Shown piece by piece: positions 19,568-29,708 of a stretch of DNA of 64,000 bases. A program made the translations under genes and the position numbers. Every line of letters starts with the position of its first letter. Position 1 is the stretch's first letter. The notes below the pieces were generated by a model. That model was given only the letters and a program-made list of their open reading frames with translations, was not told where the DNA came from and made no database searches. The stretch lies in NCBI RefSeq assembly GCF_000006445.2, contig NC_006048.2, forward strand, positions 1,426,001 through 1,490,000. The letters run 5' to 3'. This DNA comes from Debaryomyces hansenii CBS767 (Eukaryota; Ascomycota; Pichiomycetes; Serinales; Debaryomycetaceae).

Positions 19568-20448
19568 ATGACAGATAGTAAGACTCACCAGTTTATACAT
19601 GTTCGTGGGACTAATACTAACAATTAGACGACGCTGGTGTTAAAAGGAGACTAAAGTTGCCTGTTTTCACTTTGAGCAACTCGTATAATCAATTAGCAGC
19701 CATTTGCAACGACCAGGTAAATAATAGCTCTAATACTAACGATGAGTCCGTATTTGACATGCAAGAAGAGACGGGAACCACTACAGTGTTATCAGACTCT
19801 TGCATTACAAAGGATGATGAATTTAAGAACACAGTAGTTGCAAAAAATATATTGCTGCTACAGAACCGAGAGCTGAATACACTAGAAATAGTCAAACGCG
19901 AAGAGGATCAGGAATTGACAAAATATACGAATGGGAGGTTTAGGTGTGTGAAATGTGATAAAGAAATGGAGAAGCTTTCGTTTTTGGCAATCCATCATCG
20001 AAGTCATACCAGTAAAATACACTTTACATGTCCACAATGTCAATGCATATTTCACACGTTAAACGACTTATCCAACCACTGCCAGAAACATTCAATGATG
20101 CAAATCTCATGTCCCAAATGTGAAGAATGTTTTGAAGACTCGAGACTTTTTAAGATGCATCTCGAAATACACATAATTGACATGGAAAATAACGAGGACG
20201 AAACACAGGTGGATGATGATGAGTTGCCCGATATTGATAGAGGCCTGTTATACGATGAAATTCACTACCTCAACGAGATAGTTCTGGTGCGCTCGCTTGG
20301 TATATCTCGGAGTAGCTATAAAGAATCGTTCCCATGTAAGTACTGTCCGATTGTATGTACAAGCAAGGTTCGTCTGTCTATACATTTGCTTGCTCATAAA
20401 GAGTTTGCTGCTTTCACTACTGATAAATTAGAAGTATCTCCTATCTAA
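19568..20448 (+). CDS. C2H2 zinc-finger protein with four fingers (two exons)
   Basis: Spliced gene: exon 1 is 19568-19577, exon 2 is 19628-20448, giving 276 residues starting MTDNDAGVKRRLKLPV. Without the intron the frame would begin at a TTG or at Met in FDMQEE. Four C2H2 fingers: FRCVKC...HHRSH, FTCPQC...HCQKH, ISCPKC...HLEIH, then after an acidic linker FPCKYC...HLLAH. The N-terminal third is acidic and unstructured. A DNA-binding role is likely from the fingers, but the spacing between fingers is not the tandem TGEKP type, so RNA or protein binding is possible. I do not recognise a named orthologue. It lies 131 bases after the PST2 stop. Confidence 0.82.
19578..19627 (+). other. Intron of the C2H2 gene
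   Basis: 50 bases. Donor GTAAGA, branch site TACTAAC at 19615-19621, acceptor ATTAG ending 19627, only six bases after the branch site. Joining the exons keeps the frame through codon AAC and supplies the only upstream ATG. Confidence 0.85.
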
Positions 20449-20539
20449 CTACAAACCTCAAGTATAATTATGCTGTTATTTTTGAACTAATTTCTAGCTT
20501 ATTCTATACATATGTATATTTCTATTAGTGTAGCTCAGT

Positions 20540-21319
20540 CTATGGTGAAAGGCGGACCATATTCCATTTGGTGTCATCAATAGTTTCTCTCCTGAAACAG
20601 ATCCTGTCATGCAATCTACTCATTCCACCTTGCCAAAACTCAATTTCTAATGGAACTATCCTAACTCCACCCCAGTATTCGGGACAGGGGATATCTTCAT
20701 CCGTTACATCCTTGAATTTGGCTTCAAATTCTTTATCGATACTATCTAACTCTGCCCTGTCCTTTAAAATCTGCGATTGGGGAGATGCCCATGCACCAAT
20801 CTTTGATCCTCTAGGTCTGGTATTGAAATATCTCACTGACGTTTCCCTAGTCACTTTCTCCATAATCCCTTCAACTCTGACCTGTCTTTGGATACTAGGC
20901 CAGAAAAACGTCAACGCTGCATGCTTATTAGTATCAAAATCTTGCGACTTCTTTGACTTATCCCAATTCGAGTAGATAATAAATCCATGGGTATCTAATT
21001 CTTTGAATAATACTGTTCTTGCAGAGACTCTACCGGATGGTAATCTTGCTGTGGAAAAGGTTACTGATTCTGGAAGGAAGGAACCATCGGTATTTGACTT
21101 TCTAGCAACATCAAACCATTCATGAAACTGTTCAATTGGATTGGATTGGAGCTCATTCTCTTTCAAATGTCCCTTATCATATTGATACGTTTCCGGAGCA
21201 AAAATAATTGGGGTTTCTGTTCTCTTTACGTCTGACATTTTTCTATAACACAACCTGATTAAATGACTTCTACTTTGTGTTGATCTGATACCTGTTACGA
21301 GCGATGATAAACTTAACAT
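20540..21319 (-). CDS. PDX3: Pyridoxamine 5'-phosphate oxidase
   Basis: A 259-residue FMN enzyme that oxidises pyridoxine/pyridoxamine phosphate to pyridoxal phosphate, the last step of vitamin B6 synthesis and salvage. Family landmarks: PIEQFHEWFDVA, LPSGRVSARTVLFKELD, FIIYSNWDKSKKSQD, ALTFFWPSIQRQVRVEG, YFNTRPRGSKIGAWASPQS, and the C-terminal EFWQGGMSRLHDRICFRR...W.MVRLSP that carries the substrate- and FMN-binding Arg residues. The first 27 residues (MLSLSSLVTGIRSTQSRSH) look like a mitochondrial presequence; the second Met (MSDVKRTE) is where the cytosolic yeast enzyme begins, so dual targeting by alternative starts is possible. Confidence 0.95.
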   Translation of the reverse strand: MLSLSSLVTGIRSTQSRSHLIRLCYRKMSDVKRTETPIIFAPETYQYDKGHLKENELQSNPIEQFHEWFDVARKSNTDGSFLPESVTFSTARLPSGRVSARTVLFKELDTHGFIIYSNWDKSKKSQDFDTNKHAALTFFWPSIQRQVRVEGIMEKVTRETSVRYFNTRPRGSKIGAWASPQSQILKDRAELDSIDKEFEAKFKDVTDEDIPCPEYWGGVRIVPLEIEFWQGGMSRLHDRICFRRETIDDTKWNMVRLSP

Positions 21320-21440
21320 GTATTATAAGGACCAAGATAATATTAGAATATATGCCTACTATCAATACTTAATTATAGTCATGCCTAGTATCTGATCTAC
21401 TAAAATGTTACACAAAACTACCATGACTAATAAATGGGTG

Positions 21441-23222
21441 CTAAATTTCTTCATCGCTACTTTCATCTAAGGCAAAACCAAAGGAAAAGCCCTGGGGAGC
21501 TACTTCTTTCGAGTCTTGTTCATTGTCTTTGTTTTCCACCAAGTTTTGCCATATTTTGCTCTTGTTGGTTTGCTTGACATCGGACTTCTCCAATTTTGCA
21601 AGCTTACTCAAAGCCGTATCCAACTCCTGTTTCTTGCCGTTTAGGATCAATAGTTGTTTGAAAAGCTCGAATAGAGGCATTGGTGGAAGCTTGGATGATA
21701 AGATTTCACCGCAGTCTTCTACCTGTAAAGCGTTTTCTAAATCCAAAGACTCGTATTGCTGTTTGTAGTGCTTTAAAGTACGTACATCGTCGTCTTCTTC
21801 CGGTAATGTTTCCAATAGTTGGTCTAGGGTCATTTTAAGCTGATTTGGACGGAATCCACTGATCTGGTTCTTTTTATTTTTGAAGAAGTTCAACGTATTA
21901 CTCAATTTAGGTAATGGAACAAAATTTTGTGTCAAGGCTATAGAATCGTCCAAATTAATAACTGCATGCCACCAACCGGAAGGTACATGCATACATTCGC
22001 CGGGAAATGTGATTCCTACCAAACAGCTATCAATTTTGACGGCATCGTTGAAAAAACCAGATAAAACCCATTCGGCTATCCCAACAGGAGAGGTGACCTC
22101 ACTTTCTTCGTCATCTGTCCCTACCCCAGGAGGAACAACATCAGGAGGCAACATGATCCATAACTTTCGACCACAGATAGCGGTGTTCCATGCACTTGTG
22201 TAGTTGGGGTCTTTATGGAAAGTTGACCCAGAACGCTTAGGTCCAATAATCAACCAAGCGTGGTCTGGACGGCAATTGATCTCCTGGTTTTCAAATACTG
22301 TAAATAGGTCATATTGAAAGATTTCTGGTACAGTGTATTCCGTTCTCAACGTCTTCATAGCAACACTACTACAATCAAATAAATATAATGGAGATTCATC
22401 CTTGTTGTTAGCAAGATATTTGGAGTACAATGATAATGGCCATTGCACTGCCTCTTGTCTGAAAACGACATCAGGGAATCTTTCCACTAAATCCTCCAAA
22501 CTCCAGTGTGGCCATCTATCTTTGTTAGGGTTGGTTAGAATAAATGGCTTGTCATGAAAGTTTTCGTTAAAATCACTCATGCTCAATAAACTCTCTGATA
22601 TTCTTAGGATTCTACCATTAGGCAAACTTTTTAATTCTGTTTGCAAATCGTCATTAGTTTCATTAATCCGGTTCCAATATATCTCTTCTTCCTTTATAAT
22701 CTTTTGGAAGAGCTTCTCGTAATCGACTTGCGAACACTGGTACGGCCTATATAACACATCCGAACATAGGATATTACCAGGAAGCTGCAAATTGGCTTGG
22801 TCTGTATCTTTAATGTTAAGCAACGTACTTCTCCAGGACCCTTTCCAATCCTCAAACCCATTATCCGTGTTACATCTGAAACCATCGGTAACTTGCTTAA
22901 CGTATATTTTTTTCCACATCTCTTCGTCATACATATATGCATACATTATTCTTGATGTGTGGGACAAGTTCTTCATTGACTCTATATCGTCAATGAATGA
23001 AACCAAATACATAATCAACTCATCAGGGAACAGGCCAAATGCCCCCATTTGAACATGTCTGGGCAAAAATTTTGTTGTATCATAGTCATCTCCAGTGGAT
23101 AAGTAGGAGTTTCCTTCGGGTTTCACATTTAAGGGATGTCTACTACTAATGGCGAACATCGATATACTTCGCCCGGTAGTACTAGCCTTAGTAGCATGAT
23201 TATCATAATGAGATATAGTCAT
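21441..23222 (-). CDS. F-box and JmjC-domain protein, JMJD6-like 2-oxoglutarate oxygenase
   Basis: 593 residues. An F-box lies at about 63-110 (LFPDELIMYLVSFIDD...LSHTSR). The JmjC domain has the iron triad His336-x-Asp338 (STFHKDPNYTSAWN) and His419 (VPSGWWHAVINLDDSIALTQNF), and closely follows JMJD6 in these blocks. Such enzymes are Fe(II)/2-oxoglutarate hydroxylases or demethylases; the F-box would let the protein join an SCF ubiquitin ligase through Skp1. The C-terminal 100 residues are charged and end in DESSDEEI, a casein-kinase-2-like tail. No S. cerevisiae orthologue comes to mind. The first ATG is used; a second at codon 22 is possible. Confidence 0.85.
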   Translation of the reverse strand: MTISHYDNHATKASTTGRSISMFAISSRHPLNVKPEGNSYLSTGDDYDTTKFLPRHVQMGAFGLFPDELIMYLVSFIDDIESMKNLSHTSRIMYAYMYDEEMWKKIYVKQVTDGFRCNTDNGFEDWKGSWRSTLLNIKDTDQANLQLPGNILCSDVLYRPYQCSQVDYEKLFQKIIKEEEIYWNRINETNDDLQTELKSLPNGRILRISESLLSMSDFNENFHDKPFILTNPNKDRWPHWSLEDLVERFPDVVFRQEAVQWPLSLYSKYLANNKDESPLYLFDCSSVAMKTLRTEYTVPEIFQYDLFTVFENQEINCRPDHAWLIIGPKRSGSTFHKDPNYTSAWNTAICGRKLWIMLPPDVVPPGVGTDDEESEVTSPVGIAEWVLSGFFNDAVKIDSCLVGITFPGECMHVPSGWWHAVINLDDSIALTQNFVPLPKLSNTLNFFKNKKNQISGFRPNQLKMTLDQLLETLPEEDDDVRTLKHYKQQYESLDLENALQVEDCGEILSSKLPPMPLFELFKQLLILNGKKQELDTALSKLAKLEKSDVKQTNKSKIWQNLVENKDNEQDSKEVAPQGFSFGFALDESSDEEI

Positions 23223-23463
23223 TTCGTAGTGGATACGTATGTTAGAGTCAATTCATACTATGTCTTGCATGGATGTGAAAATTTCCAGATGGGGTCGGAC
23301 CAAATAATAATGCCATCTAAAATTTACATTTTGATCTACAAGACACAGTTCAATGCCCTTCTATCTTACACGAATATATCTATTACTCATATATATTAAA
23401 TACTAGTATATGTACAAGGTTTCATCCGACGAATGGCCCGTGGAAGGGATGCGGGTGGTGCTA

Positions 23464-24045
23464 TTACTTTTTAGGGTTCTTCAACTGCTCAGCATTGAAC
23501 ATAAGTGGCTCTTCTCTGACAGGAATCCAATCCTTCTTCTTTAATCTTCTTTCGTACTCGCTTTCATGCTTACCAGGATACACAATCTTCTCATCTATTG
23601 GATCCAAGTTGGCTTGTGGTGCTTCCACCGGGTCTTGTGTCGCCTTCTTCTTCATCTTGAGGAACGACTTGATCTCTGCAAAACAGTGCATACACATGAA
23701 ATGCGATCTCTTGACATGTCCACATGCCGGGCATCTGCCCAAGTTATCCAAATGTTTGATTTGCTTGTCCCCTGGTGCATACAACTTTTGTCTGGTTCTA
23801 CGGTACGATGGCTTCTTCTTTGGAACTGCCCTCAAAATCATACCATTATCTATCATGAATGGTGCTTCTCCGTTGTTATTTTCAATCTGTTCTTTCAATT
23901 CTTGTAATCTTCTATCGTTTTGTATGCTTCCCAGTGTCTGGAATGGATTTGGAATTCTAATAGAAATGGCCGGTAAACGGGGCAAAATTCCCATCCATCC
24001 TCCACTTAAGGATGGTGCAGCGCCTAACCTGAATGCTAATGACAT
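23464..24045 (-). CDS. MRPL32: Mitochondrial ribosomal protein bL32m
   Basis: A 193-residue protein of the large mitochondrial ribosomal subunit. The N-terminal part (PNPFQTLGSI region) is the presequence that in yeast the m-AAA protease removes. The L32 core follows: VPKKKPSYRRTRQKLYAPGDKQIKHLDNLGRCPACGHVKRSH, with a zinc-binding pair CPACG and CMHC, which in yeast controls where the protease stops. Slightly longer than S. cerevisiae Mrpl32 (183). Divergent from CDC10. Confidence 0.93.
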   Translation of the reverse strand: MSLAFRLGAAPSLSGGWMGILPRLPAISIRIPNPFQTLGSIQNDRRLQELKEQIENNNGEAPFMIDNGMILRAVPKKKPSYRRTRQKLYAPGDKQIKHLDNLGRCPACGHVKRSHFMCMHCFAEIKSFLKMKKKATQDPVEAPQANLDPIDEKIVYPGKHESEYERRLKKKDWIPVREEPLMFNAEQLKNPKK

Positions 24046-24337
24046 TTTCCCTGCGTAGTCGTAAGTAATATAGTCACTGTACCTCTAACTACTACTTTGA
24101 ATCGATCTTTATGTCCTCTGTGGACTGAAAAGTGAAAAATTCAGCACTGCACAACGCTCCAAATTCGAACACGTTTAGAATGCTTGTGCCGGTTACAAAA
24201 AGGTCGTGTTTTGCCCACATTTCCGTCTACGCGTTCACAAATGAAGCACTTGAGATCAAATAAACAAGGTGGTCAATATAGAAAACAAATATCGTTACCG
24301 TTGGAGACAGTAATTGACTTAGAGCTAATCAAACAGG

Positions 24338-25322
24338 ATGTCACAAACACTTAACGAGCCACACTTTGTGCAACCCCAAAAATATGTTGGTTTTGATACA
24401 ATTACTACACAGATTGAGAATAGATTGTTGAAGAGAGGATTCCAGTTCAACATCATGGCGGTTGGTAGATCAGGGTTGGGTAAGAGCACATTGGTCAATA
24501 CATTATTTTCGTCGAAGTTGACCGAAACCAGTGGACGCAGACATGCGGCAGAACCAGTTGAAAAGACCACCGAAATCCTGGTTAGTTCTCACGTTTTAGT
24601 GGAAAACAACGTCAGGTTAAACATCAACGTTATTGACACGCCAGGGTTCGGGGACCAGATAAACAACGAGAAGTGTTGGGAACCGTTGGTCAAGTACATT
24701 AAGGAACAGCATTCGCAGTATTTGAGAAAGGAATTAACTGCCCAAAGAGAAAGGTACATTAATGACACCAGAGTGCACTGTATATTATACTTTATCCAGC
24801 CAAACGGCAGAAAATTGAAGCAGTTGGATGTGCAGGTGTTGAAGAAGTTGACGGAGATTGCTAACGTTGTTCCAATTATTGCCAAGTCTGACAGTTTAAC
24901 ATTAGAGGAAAGAAGCGAGTTCAAGAGGGTGTTACAAAACGAGTTCATCAAGTACAACTTCAACATATACCCATACGACAACGAGGACTTATACGATGAC
25001 GAGAGACAATTGAACGAGGACATCAAGTCGTTGATTCCATTTGCCATTGCTGGTTCCGAGAAGGAAGTCCAGGTCAACGGGGAACTCGTCAAGGGCAGAA
25101 AGACCAAGTGGGGATTAATCAACGTTGAAGACGTATCTCAATGTGAGTTTGTATTTTTGAGAGACTTCTTGACCAGAACCCACTTACAGGATTTGATCGA
25201 AACTACGTCGTTGTTACACTACGAAACCTTTAGATCCAAACAATTAATTGCCTTGAAGGAAAACGCTAATAACCCAAATAGACAATCTAACCCTTTGTCT
25301 ATGCACCACCCAACCCAGAGTC

Positions 25323-25359
<37 letters not shown>

Positions 25360-25447
25360 TCCACAACAGCAACAGCAACAGCAGCCACCTGTTCAACAAA
25401 ACACCCAAAGTATGCTTCCAAATGACAATGCATACCCACGTCAATAG
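24338..25447 (+). CDS. CDC10: Septin
   Basis: A 369-residue septin, nearly colinear with yeast Cdc10 from YVGFDTITTQIENRLLKRGFQFNIM on. GTPase motifs: P-loop GRSGLGKS at 43-50, DTPGFGD, and AKSD for guanine specificity; the septin-unique element is at the end of the domain (THLQDLIETT). Like Cdc10 it lacks a C-terminal coiled coil. Instead it carries an unusual Gln-rich tail, two CAA/CAG runs at 25322-25382, absent from S. cerevisiae Cdc10. Codon 81 is CTG where the S. cerevisiae protein has Lys, consistent with serine. Septins build the bud-neck ring for cytokinesis. Confidence 0.95.
25322..25382 (+). repeat. CAA/CAG trinucleotide repeat in CDC10
   Basis: A run of 13 Gln codons, mostly CAA, followed by His-Pro and a further run of seven Gln with CAA and CAG. 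The codon mix in the second run argues for selection on glutamine rather than pure slippage. Length is likely to vary between strains. Confidence 0.85.
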
Positions 25448-25715
25448 GTAGAGAAAAGGTATTTAGATTACAATAGTGAATATTTATAAATGAATTTACA
25501 ACTAGTAAGTTATCCGTGCCGGCCATTGAGCTATCGTAGTTTTATATGTACTGATTGCAATTAGTATCATGAAAAAATATGTGAGTGAAAAGTAAACAAA
25601 TGTGGCTGGCCATGTGATTTCCAAATATAAAAGTTATTGATAAGAGTGAAATAGATAAAACCCCCTAGAATTTCACAGAAAATATAGCAAATTGTATACA
25701 TTAATATAAAACAGA

Positions 25716-26927
25716 ATGACAGTTGCATACATTACTCTATTAGTGAATGAAGTTTATTTGCCAGGAGCATTAACCGTGGCAAAAATATTGAAGAATGACT
25801 ACAAAACGAGCCATCCTTTAGTTATATTGCTAGATACAAGCCAAATTAGTGAGAAGTCGACGAAATTAATTGAAGACGTCTACGATGAAATTATTCCTAT
25901 TGATGGTGGCTTAATAACGTCTCCAATAGACAAATTAGTTTCCCAATTGAATAGACTTGAATTAGCGGTCACATTCACCAAGATCTTGCTTTGGAAGCAA
26001 ATACAGTACACCAAATTGGTATATCTCGATTGTGATATCTTACCGATGCAAGGAATAGACGATTTATTTGAGATAGAGATTAGCTCAAACCAAGTTGCAG
26101 CTTCTCCTGATAGTGGATGGCCCGATATTTTTAATTCTGGGGTGATGGTTTTGAAACCAAGCATGATTGTTTACAATAAGTTAAGCGAATTTGTCGAGAC
26201 CGAGGATAATACTTTTGATGGGGCCGACCAGGGACTATTTAACGAGTTCTTCAATATCGCTTCTAAAGGATTGAATTGGGTTAGATTACCATTTCTATAC
26301 AATGTGACCTTTTCGCAGTCATATCAGTACTTGCCAGCATTTGATCGCTTTTTTAAGGATATCAGGATTTTGCATTTTATAGGTCTGCAAAAGCCATGGA
26401 TGTTTGGGGGATACGACAAGTTCAAGGAGTACTGGTGGAGTGCATTTAATAAGCATTATTCGCCTGATGTAGTCCAATATGTCTTACAAACTACTGGGTC
26501 AGGATCCAATAAGGGTGAGGCAAGTGCGTTGAATATTGAGCCTTCCCCCAACGTCTGGGACATAGAATCTGTCGATAACAAAGTACAAGAATCGCCCGTC
26601 GACACCCCATCAATTTTTCCATGGGAGGAGAGAAAGGAGAATGCGCCACCCACAAGAGTATTTACTTCGTTCTCGACTCACCACTCATCAATTAGACCGA
26701 CAGAAAAGCTGCCTAAGGGAAAAAAGTTCAACAAGGTGCCCCTGAGCTATAAGGATGATATCGAGACCTCAACCAGTAGCACCAGGTCAAGGACTGGACA
26801 ACCTATGTTCAGACAATATGAATTTACCGAAAGTTTCGATCCAGAAGAATCATTCGACAAGGTATCCAAAATACCCATCAATTTGTTGAAGAAGAAGCTA
26901 GAGCAGGAGAAGCAAAACAATCCATAG
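25716..26927 (+). CDS. GLG2: Glycogenin (glycogen initiator, GT8)
   Basis: A 403-residue GT8 enzyme that primes glycogen by self-glucosylation from UDP-glucose. Start MTVAYITLLVNEVYLPGALTVAKIL is typical; the manganese-binding DxD is D105-C-D107 in LVYLDCDILP; then FNSGVMVLKPS, DGADQGLFNEFF and HFIGLQKPW. The C-terminal 150 residues are Ser/Pro-rich and end in IPINLLKKKLEQEKQ, resembling the short glycogen-synthase-binding helix of the family. Length is nearer to Glg2 (380) than Glg1 (616); the symbol is a best guess. A CCCCT stress-type element lies at 25662-25666. Confidence 0.85.
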   Translation: MTVAYITLLVNEVYLPGALTVAKILKNDYKTSHPLVILLDTSQISEKSTKLIEDVYDEIIPIDGGLITSPIDKLVSQLNRLELAVTFTKILLWKQIQYTKLVYLDCDILPMQGIDDLFEIEISSNQVAASPDSGWPDIFNSGVMVLKPSMIVYNKLSEFVETEDNTFDGADQGLFNEFFNIASKGLNWVRLPFLYNVTFSQSYQYLPAFDRFFKDIRILHFIGLQKPWMFGGYDKFKEYWWSAFNKHYSPDVVQYVLQTTGSGSNKGEASALNIEPSPNVWDIESVDNKVQESPVDTPSIFPWEERKENAPPTRVFTSFSTHHSSIRPTEKLPKGKKFNKVPLSYKDDIETSTSSTRSRTGQPMFRQYEFTESFDPEESFDKVSKIPINLLKKKLEQEKQNNP

Positions 26928-27525
26928 GTTCCACGTTGAATGTCATTAGAATACTATCTTATCACGAGCTATTACTGAATAAACGAGTCGACAATAGATT
27001 AGAGATAACTGGTATAAATATTTTATATAGTGGATATAGTAGAGTATAATTTCGATACAGTATAATTTCGATATAATGTAATTCCCATACATAAAGGTAA
27101 ACAATTGTCTGAGCATAATGCGTATGTCAGAGTCGCGCCTTCGCCCTACACATACATTTTGCCCTTCAGCTCCAGCCACTGTACCACTGTGTCCTCCTCG
27201 CGCACACTAGGCTTCCGTATTTTGATGGGTTGGCTTCAGAACTTCTACGAGGAAGACAATAGCTGAAATTGGGAATACGAATTTTTTTCATAAAATAGAA
27301 TAATTGACGCAATATTTTCTCTTAACAATGACCATCATAAATTATTTTATGGGTGAGAAATAATCAGCCTAAACCAGGAATGAGACATTAAAAATACCAC
27401 TTTAGTAACAGAGATGAACGGTAAGAAATTAATATGTTCCTGTATATAAATGGGACATAAATCCATGGAAAAAGGGGTTGGTCTATTCATAGCATTCAAT
27501 TGTAAAGACAGATTACAGTATAGAA
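26928..27525. other. Intergenic region between glycogenin and ECM15
   Basis: About 600 bases. The centre (27120-27240) is markedly more GC-rich than its flanks and contains the 18-base word also found at 29996-30013. Flanks are AT-rich. No gene is supported. Confidence 0.45.
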
Positions 27526-27927
27526 ATGACAGTTGGATTACATTGTCTTGCGGATGTTTGTATGATCCCAGTATGTAGAAGATAAATTCCAAGAACAATT
27601 ACGACAATTACGAGTTAGATCATTCGCATACTAACATGATAGATCGGGACCAGCAGTGCGTCTGTGTCGAATGAAGTTACGATGATTACTAAAATGGCCA
27701 GGGAATCTCACCTTAACTGTACGTTGCACAGTGCTGGCACGACGATTGCTGGTCCTTGGAGTGAGGTGATGGAGTTAATTGGGCAGATGCATGAAGCTTT
27801 GCATAAGAATGGGGTTGTTAGAATCCAGAGTGACATAAGAGTTGGGTCTAGAGTGGACAAGGAGCAATCACCCCAGGACAAGATCGACGTAGTTGAGTCT
27901 AAGTTGAAACAGTTGAATGGGGAATAA
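27526..27927 (+). CDS. ECM15: Thiamine-binding-like MTH1187/UPF0045 family protein (two exons)
   Basis: Spliced: exon 1 27526-27570, exon 2 27643-27927, 109 residues. Exon 1 encodes [15 protein letters not shown] and exon 2 continues [12 protein letters not shown], matching yeast Ecm15 ([21 protein letters not shown]). Downstream [30 protein letters not shown] and [25 protein letters not shown] are strongly conserved. The family forms small tetrameric ferredoxin-like proteins that bind thiamine-type compounds; the biological role in yeast is poorly known. Read without the intron, the frame would start at a GTG and lose the first beta strand. Confidence 0.93.
27571..27642 (+). other. Intron of ECM15
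   Basis: 72 bases, phase 0. Donor GTATGT, branch site TACTAAC at 27629-27635, acceptor GATAG ending 27642. The exon junction falls between codons CCA and ATC and restores the conserved sequence exactly. Confidence 0.93.
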
Positions 27928-28141
27928 TTGTCGAGTCGTAAAAAACCAAATGTGGCATTACATACGGATTCGCAAAAAAGACGTGGGCTAAGTAAATTGA
28001 ATATACAAGCTGTTAGTGCTACCATGTCGAAGAAATGTAAAATCTTAGGCGACGCGAGCGCCCAGTGTCAAGAATTAAAATATAAAACTCCAAAATCCAT
28101 AAATAAGTATATAATACATGCTAAAAGAATCATTTTATGAC

Positions 28142-29404
28142 CTAGTAGAAGTTACCGGGGTAATTGTCGATCGACTCCGGGGACGATTTAGAATTGTAGC
28201 TATGATACAGGTGTAGTACTGGTGCCGGAGGATTTGACAATGTGCTGGATGAATTTGAAGTGTTGGATGCATTGGTAGCAGAAGACGGTTGCGAGAAAAA
28301 GGGCTGCGCGTACTGACGTTCGTTATCGATGTACAGCTGCTGTTCGTTCGCCCTCTCGGTGACCTTTTTTTCCTTGAAGCATTCGTTCACGGTGTCCTCG
28401 TTCACACCGAATGATGCTGGGTCCGCCCAAAACAACATTCTCACTGTCTCACGACACTCTCTGTCGGAAAATGGCTTGCCCGTGGCCTTCGTCAATTCTG
28501 CAGCAATAAACTTCCACTTTTCAATTTCAGCCTCGTCCAAGAGCTTGCGCAAGAGCGACTTGTCTTCATTATCCCACGATGAAGAATTATTATTTCCCTG
28601 CTGTCCCACAATGACCTGATAACGATTTCTGGCCGCAAGATAGCTGCCCACGCCCGACATCTCAGCGATCTCCACCCATGTCTTGCCTTTACGTTTCAAC
28701 TCGACAATCGAGTCGTCCTGCTCTTTCGAGAATTTCGACTTACGTCTCGCCCGCCTCTGGTTGAGCAGCAAGTTAATCTCGGGACGAGTGATAGCCTGTG
28801 ACATTGGTGGTACTGGTAACAGTTGTTGGAGTCTCTCAATGAATCCTTCATACACAACTGGCTGTTCGGGTGGCCCTCTTGAGCGGGCAGCCCCGTAGAA
28901 ACTGGCTGCAATCTGTCCCTGATCCTGGCCTTGGTGTATCAACAAATAGCTATTCACAGGCCTCGTTTCGTATATTTGCTGTTGTGCTGGATACAGAATC
29001 GCCTGGTTCATATAAGGTGTTCCATGTGCACCCTGGCCACTCATCGGGCCCCCTAATTGACCTCCCAACTGCCCTCCAGGTTGACCAGTGGTCTGGCCAC
29101 CACCCTGTACATAGGGCAGCTGCATCACCATCGACGATCCATAGTATCGTGGCTGCTCAAACTCCTTGTATTGACCTTTACCTCCTTGTTGTTGGACCAA
29201 AACCTGTTGTCCCAATACCTGCTGTCCCAATACCTGCTGTCCCAATACCTGCTGGCCCATACCCTGCTGGCCCATCATCTGGTGTCCCACGACATGTTGT
29301 CCCAACACCTGCTGACCATCGTGAGTACTTACATTATATCCCTTTGGTAGTCCAAACGACATTTGTTCAACCTTAAACTGGTCGTTGGCTAGCTGGTTGT
29401 TCAT
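28142..29404 (-). CDS. Myb/SANT-like DNA-binding regulator with Gln-rich N-terminus
   Basis: 420 residues. The N-terminal 55 residues contain a tandem pentapeptide GQQVL and variants; then a Gly/Gln-rich stretch. Two Myb-like helix-turn-helix units follow: KFSKEQDDSIVELKRKGKTW...RNRYQ at about 230-275 and WDNEDKSLLRKLLDEAEIEKW...ETVRMLFW at about 285-335. The C-terminus is Asn/Ser-rich. This architecture suits a fungal transcription factor; I do not recognise the named orthologue. Convergent with ECM15, with about 210 bases between stops. A large upstream region of 1.5 kb precedes it. Confidence 0.8.
   Translation of the reverse strand: MNNQLANDQFKVEQMSFGLPKGYNVSTHDGQQVLGQHVVGHQMMGQQGMGQQVLGQQVLGQQVLGQQVLVQQQGGKGQYKEFEQPRYYGSSMVMQLPYVQGGGQTTGQPGGQLGGQLGGPMSGQGAHGTPYMNQAILYPAQQQIYETRPVNSYLLIHQGQDQGQIAASFYGAARSRGPPEQPVVYEGFIERLQQLLPVPPMSQAITRPEINLLLNQRRARRKSKFSKEQDDSIVELKRKGKTWVEIAEMSGVGSYLAARNRYQVIVGQQGNNNSSSWDNEDKSLLRKLLDEAEIEKWKFIAAELTKATGKPFSDRECRETVRMLFWADPASFGVNEDTVNECFKEKKVTERANEQQLYIDNERQYAQPFFSQPSSATNASNTSNSSSTLSNPPAPVLHLYHSYNSKSSPESIDNYPGNFY
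29180..29310 (-). repeat. 15-bp coding tandem repeat (GQQVL)
   Basis: About eight imperfect 15-bp units within the Myb-like gene, encoding GQQVL with variants such as GQHVV, GHQMM and GQQGM. Central copies are nearly identical in DNA, suggesting recent expansion; outer copies are diverged. Confidence 0.8.
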
Positions 29405-29652
29405 AATCTGAAGCGTGAAAATCTAAATTTTCCACAATGCCTCAGGTTCGCATTGGGGTACGTTTATTATATATATAGGCTTTGTGTTGATGTCGGTCAC
29501 AAATATTTTTCTTTTACGACTCCCGTAATTTTTTGATTTACGAACAATTCCCGCCTGTGGACTCTCGATCTCTTGTGCATTAAAGACTAAGATGTTATTC
29601 TATACCTGTCATGCATTAATAATAAAGGTATGGGGAAATGTGGCGGATGAGG

Positions 29653-29708
29653 GTAGTCAATGTAGTCAATGTAGTCAATTGTAGTCAATGTAGTCAATTG
29701 TAGTCAAT
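29653..29708. repeat. Tandem repeat of GTAGTCAAT, six copies
   Basis: Six head-to-tail copies, four of 9 bp and two of 10 bp (extra T), followed by decayed copies such as GAGTCAATATAG and GTTAATGTAG to about 29760. Confidence 0.88.

Noticed and set aside
19735..19746. A second TACTAAC followed by GATGAG in the C2H2 gene
   Set aside because: Using it as an alternative acceptor from the 19578 donor gives a stop codon within four codons; it is coding sequence.
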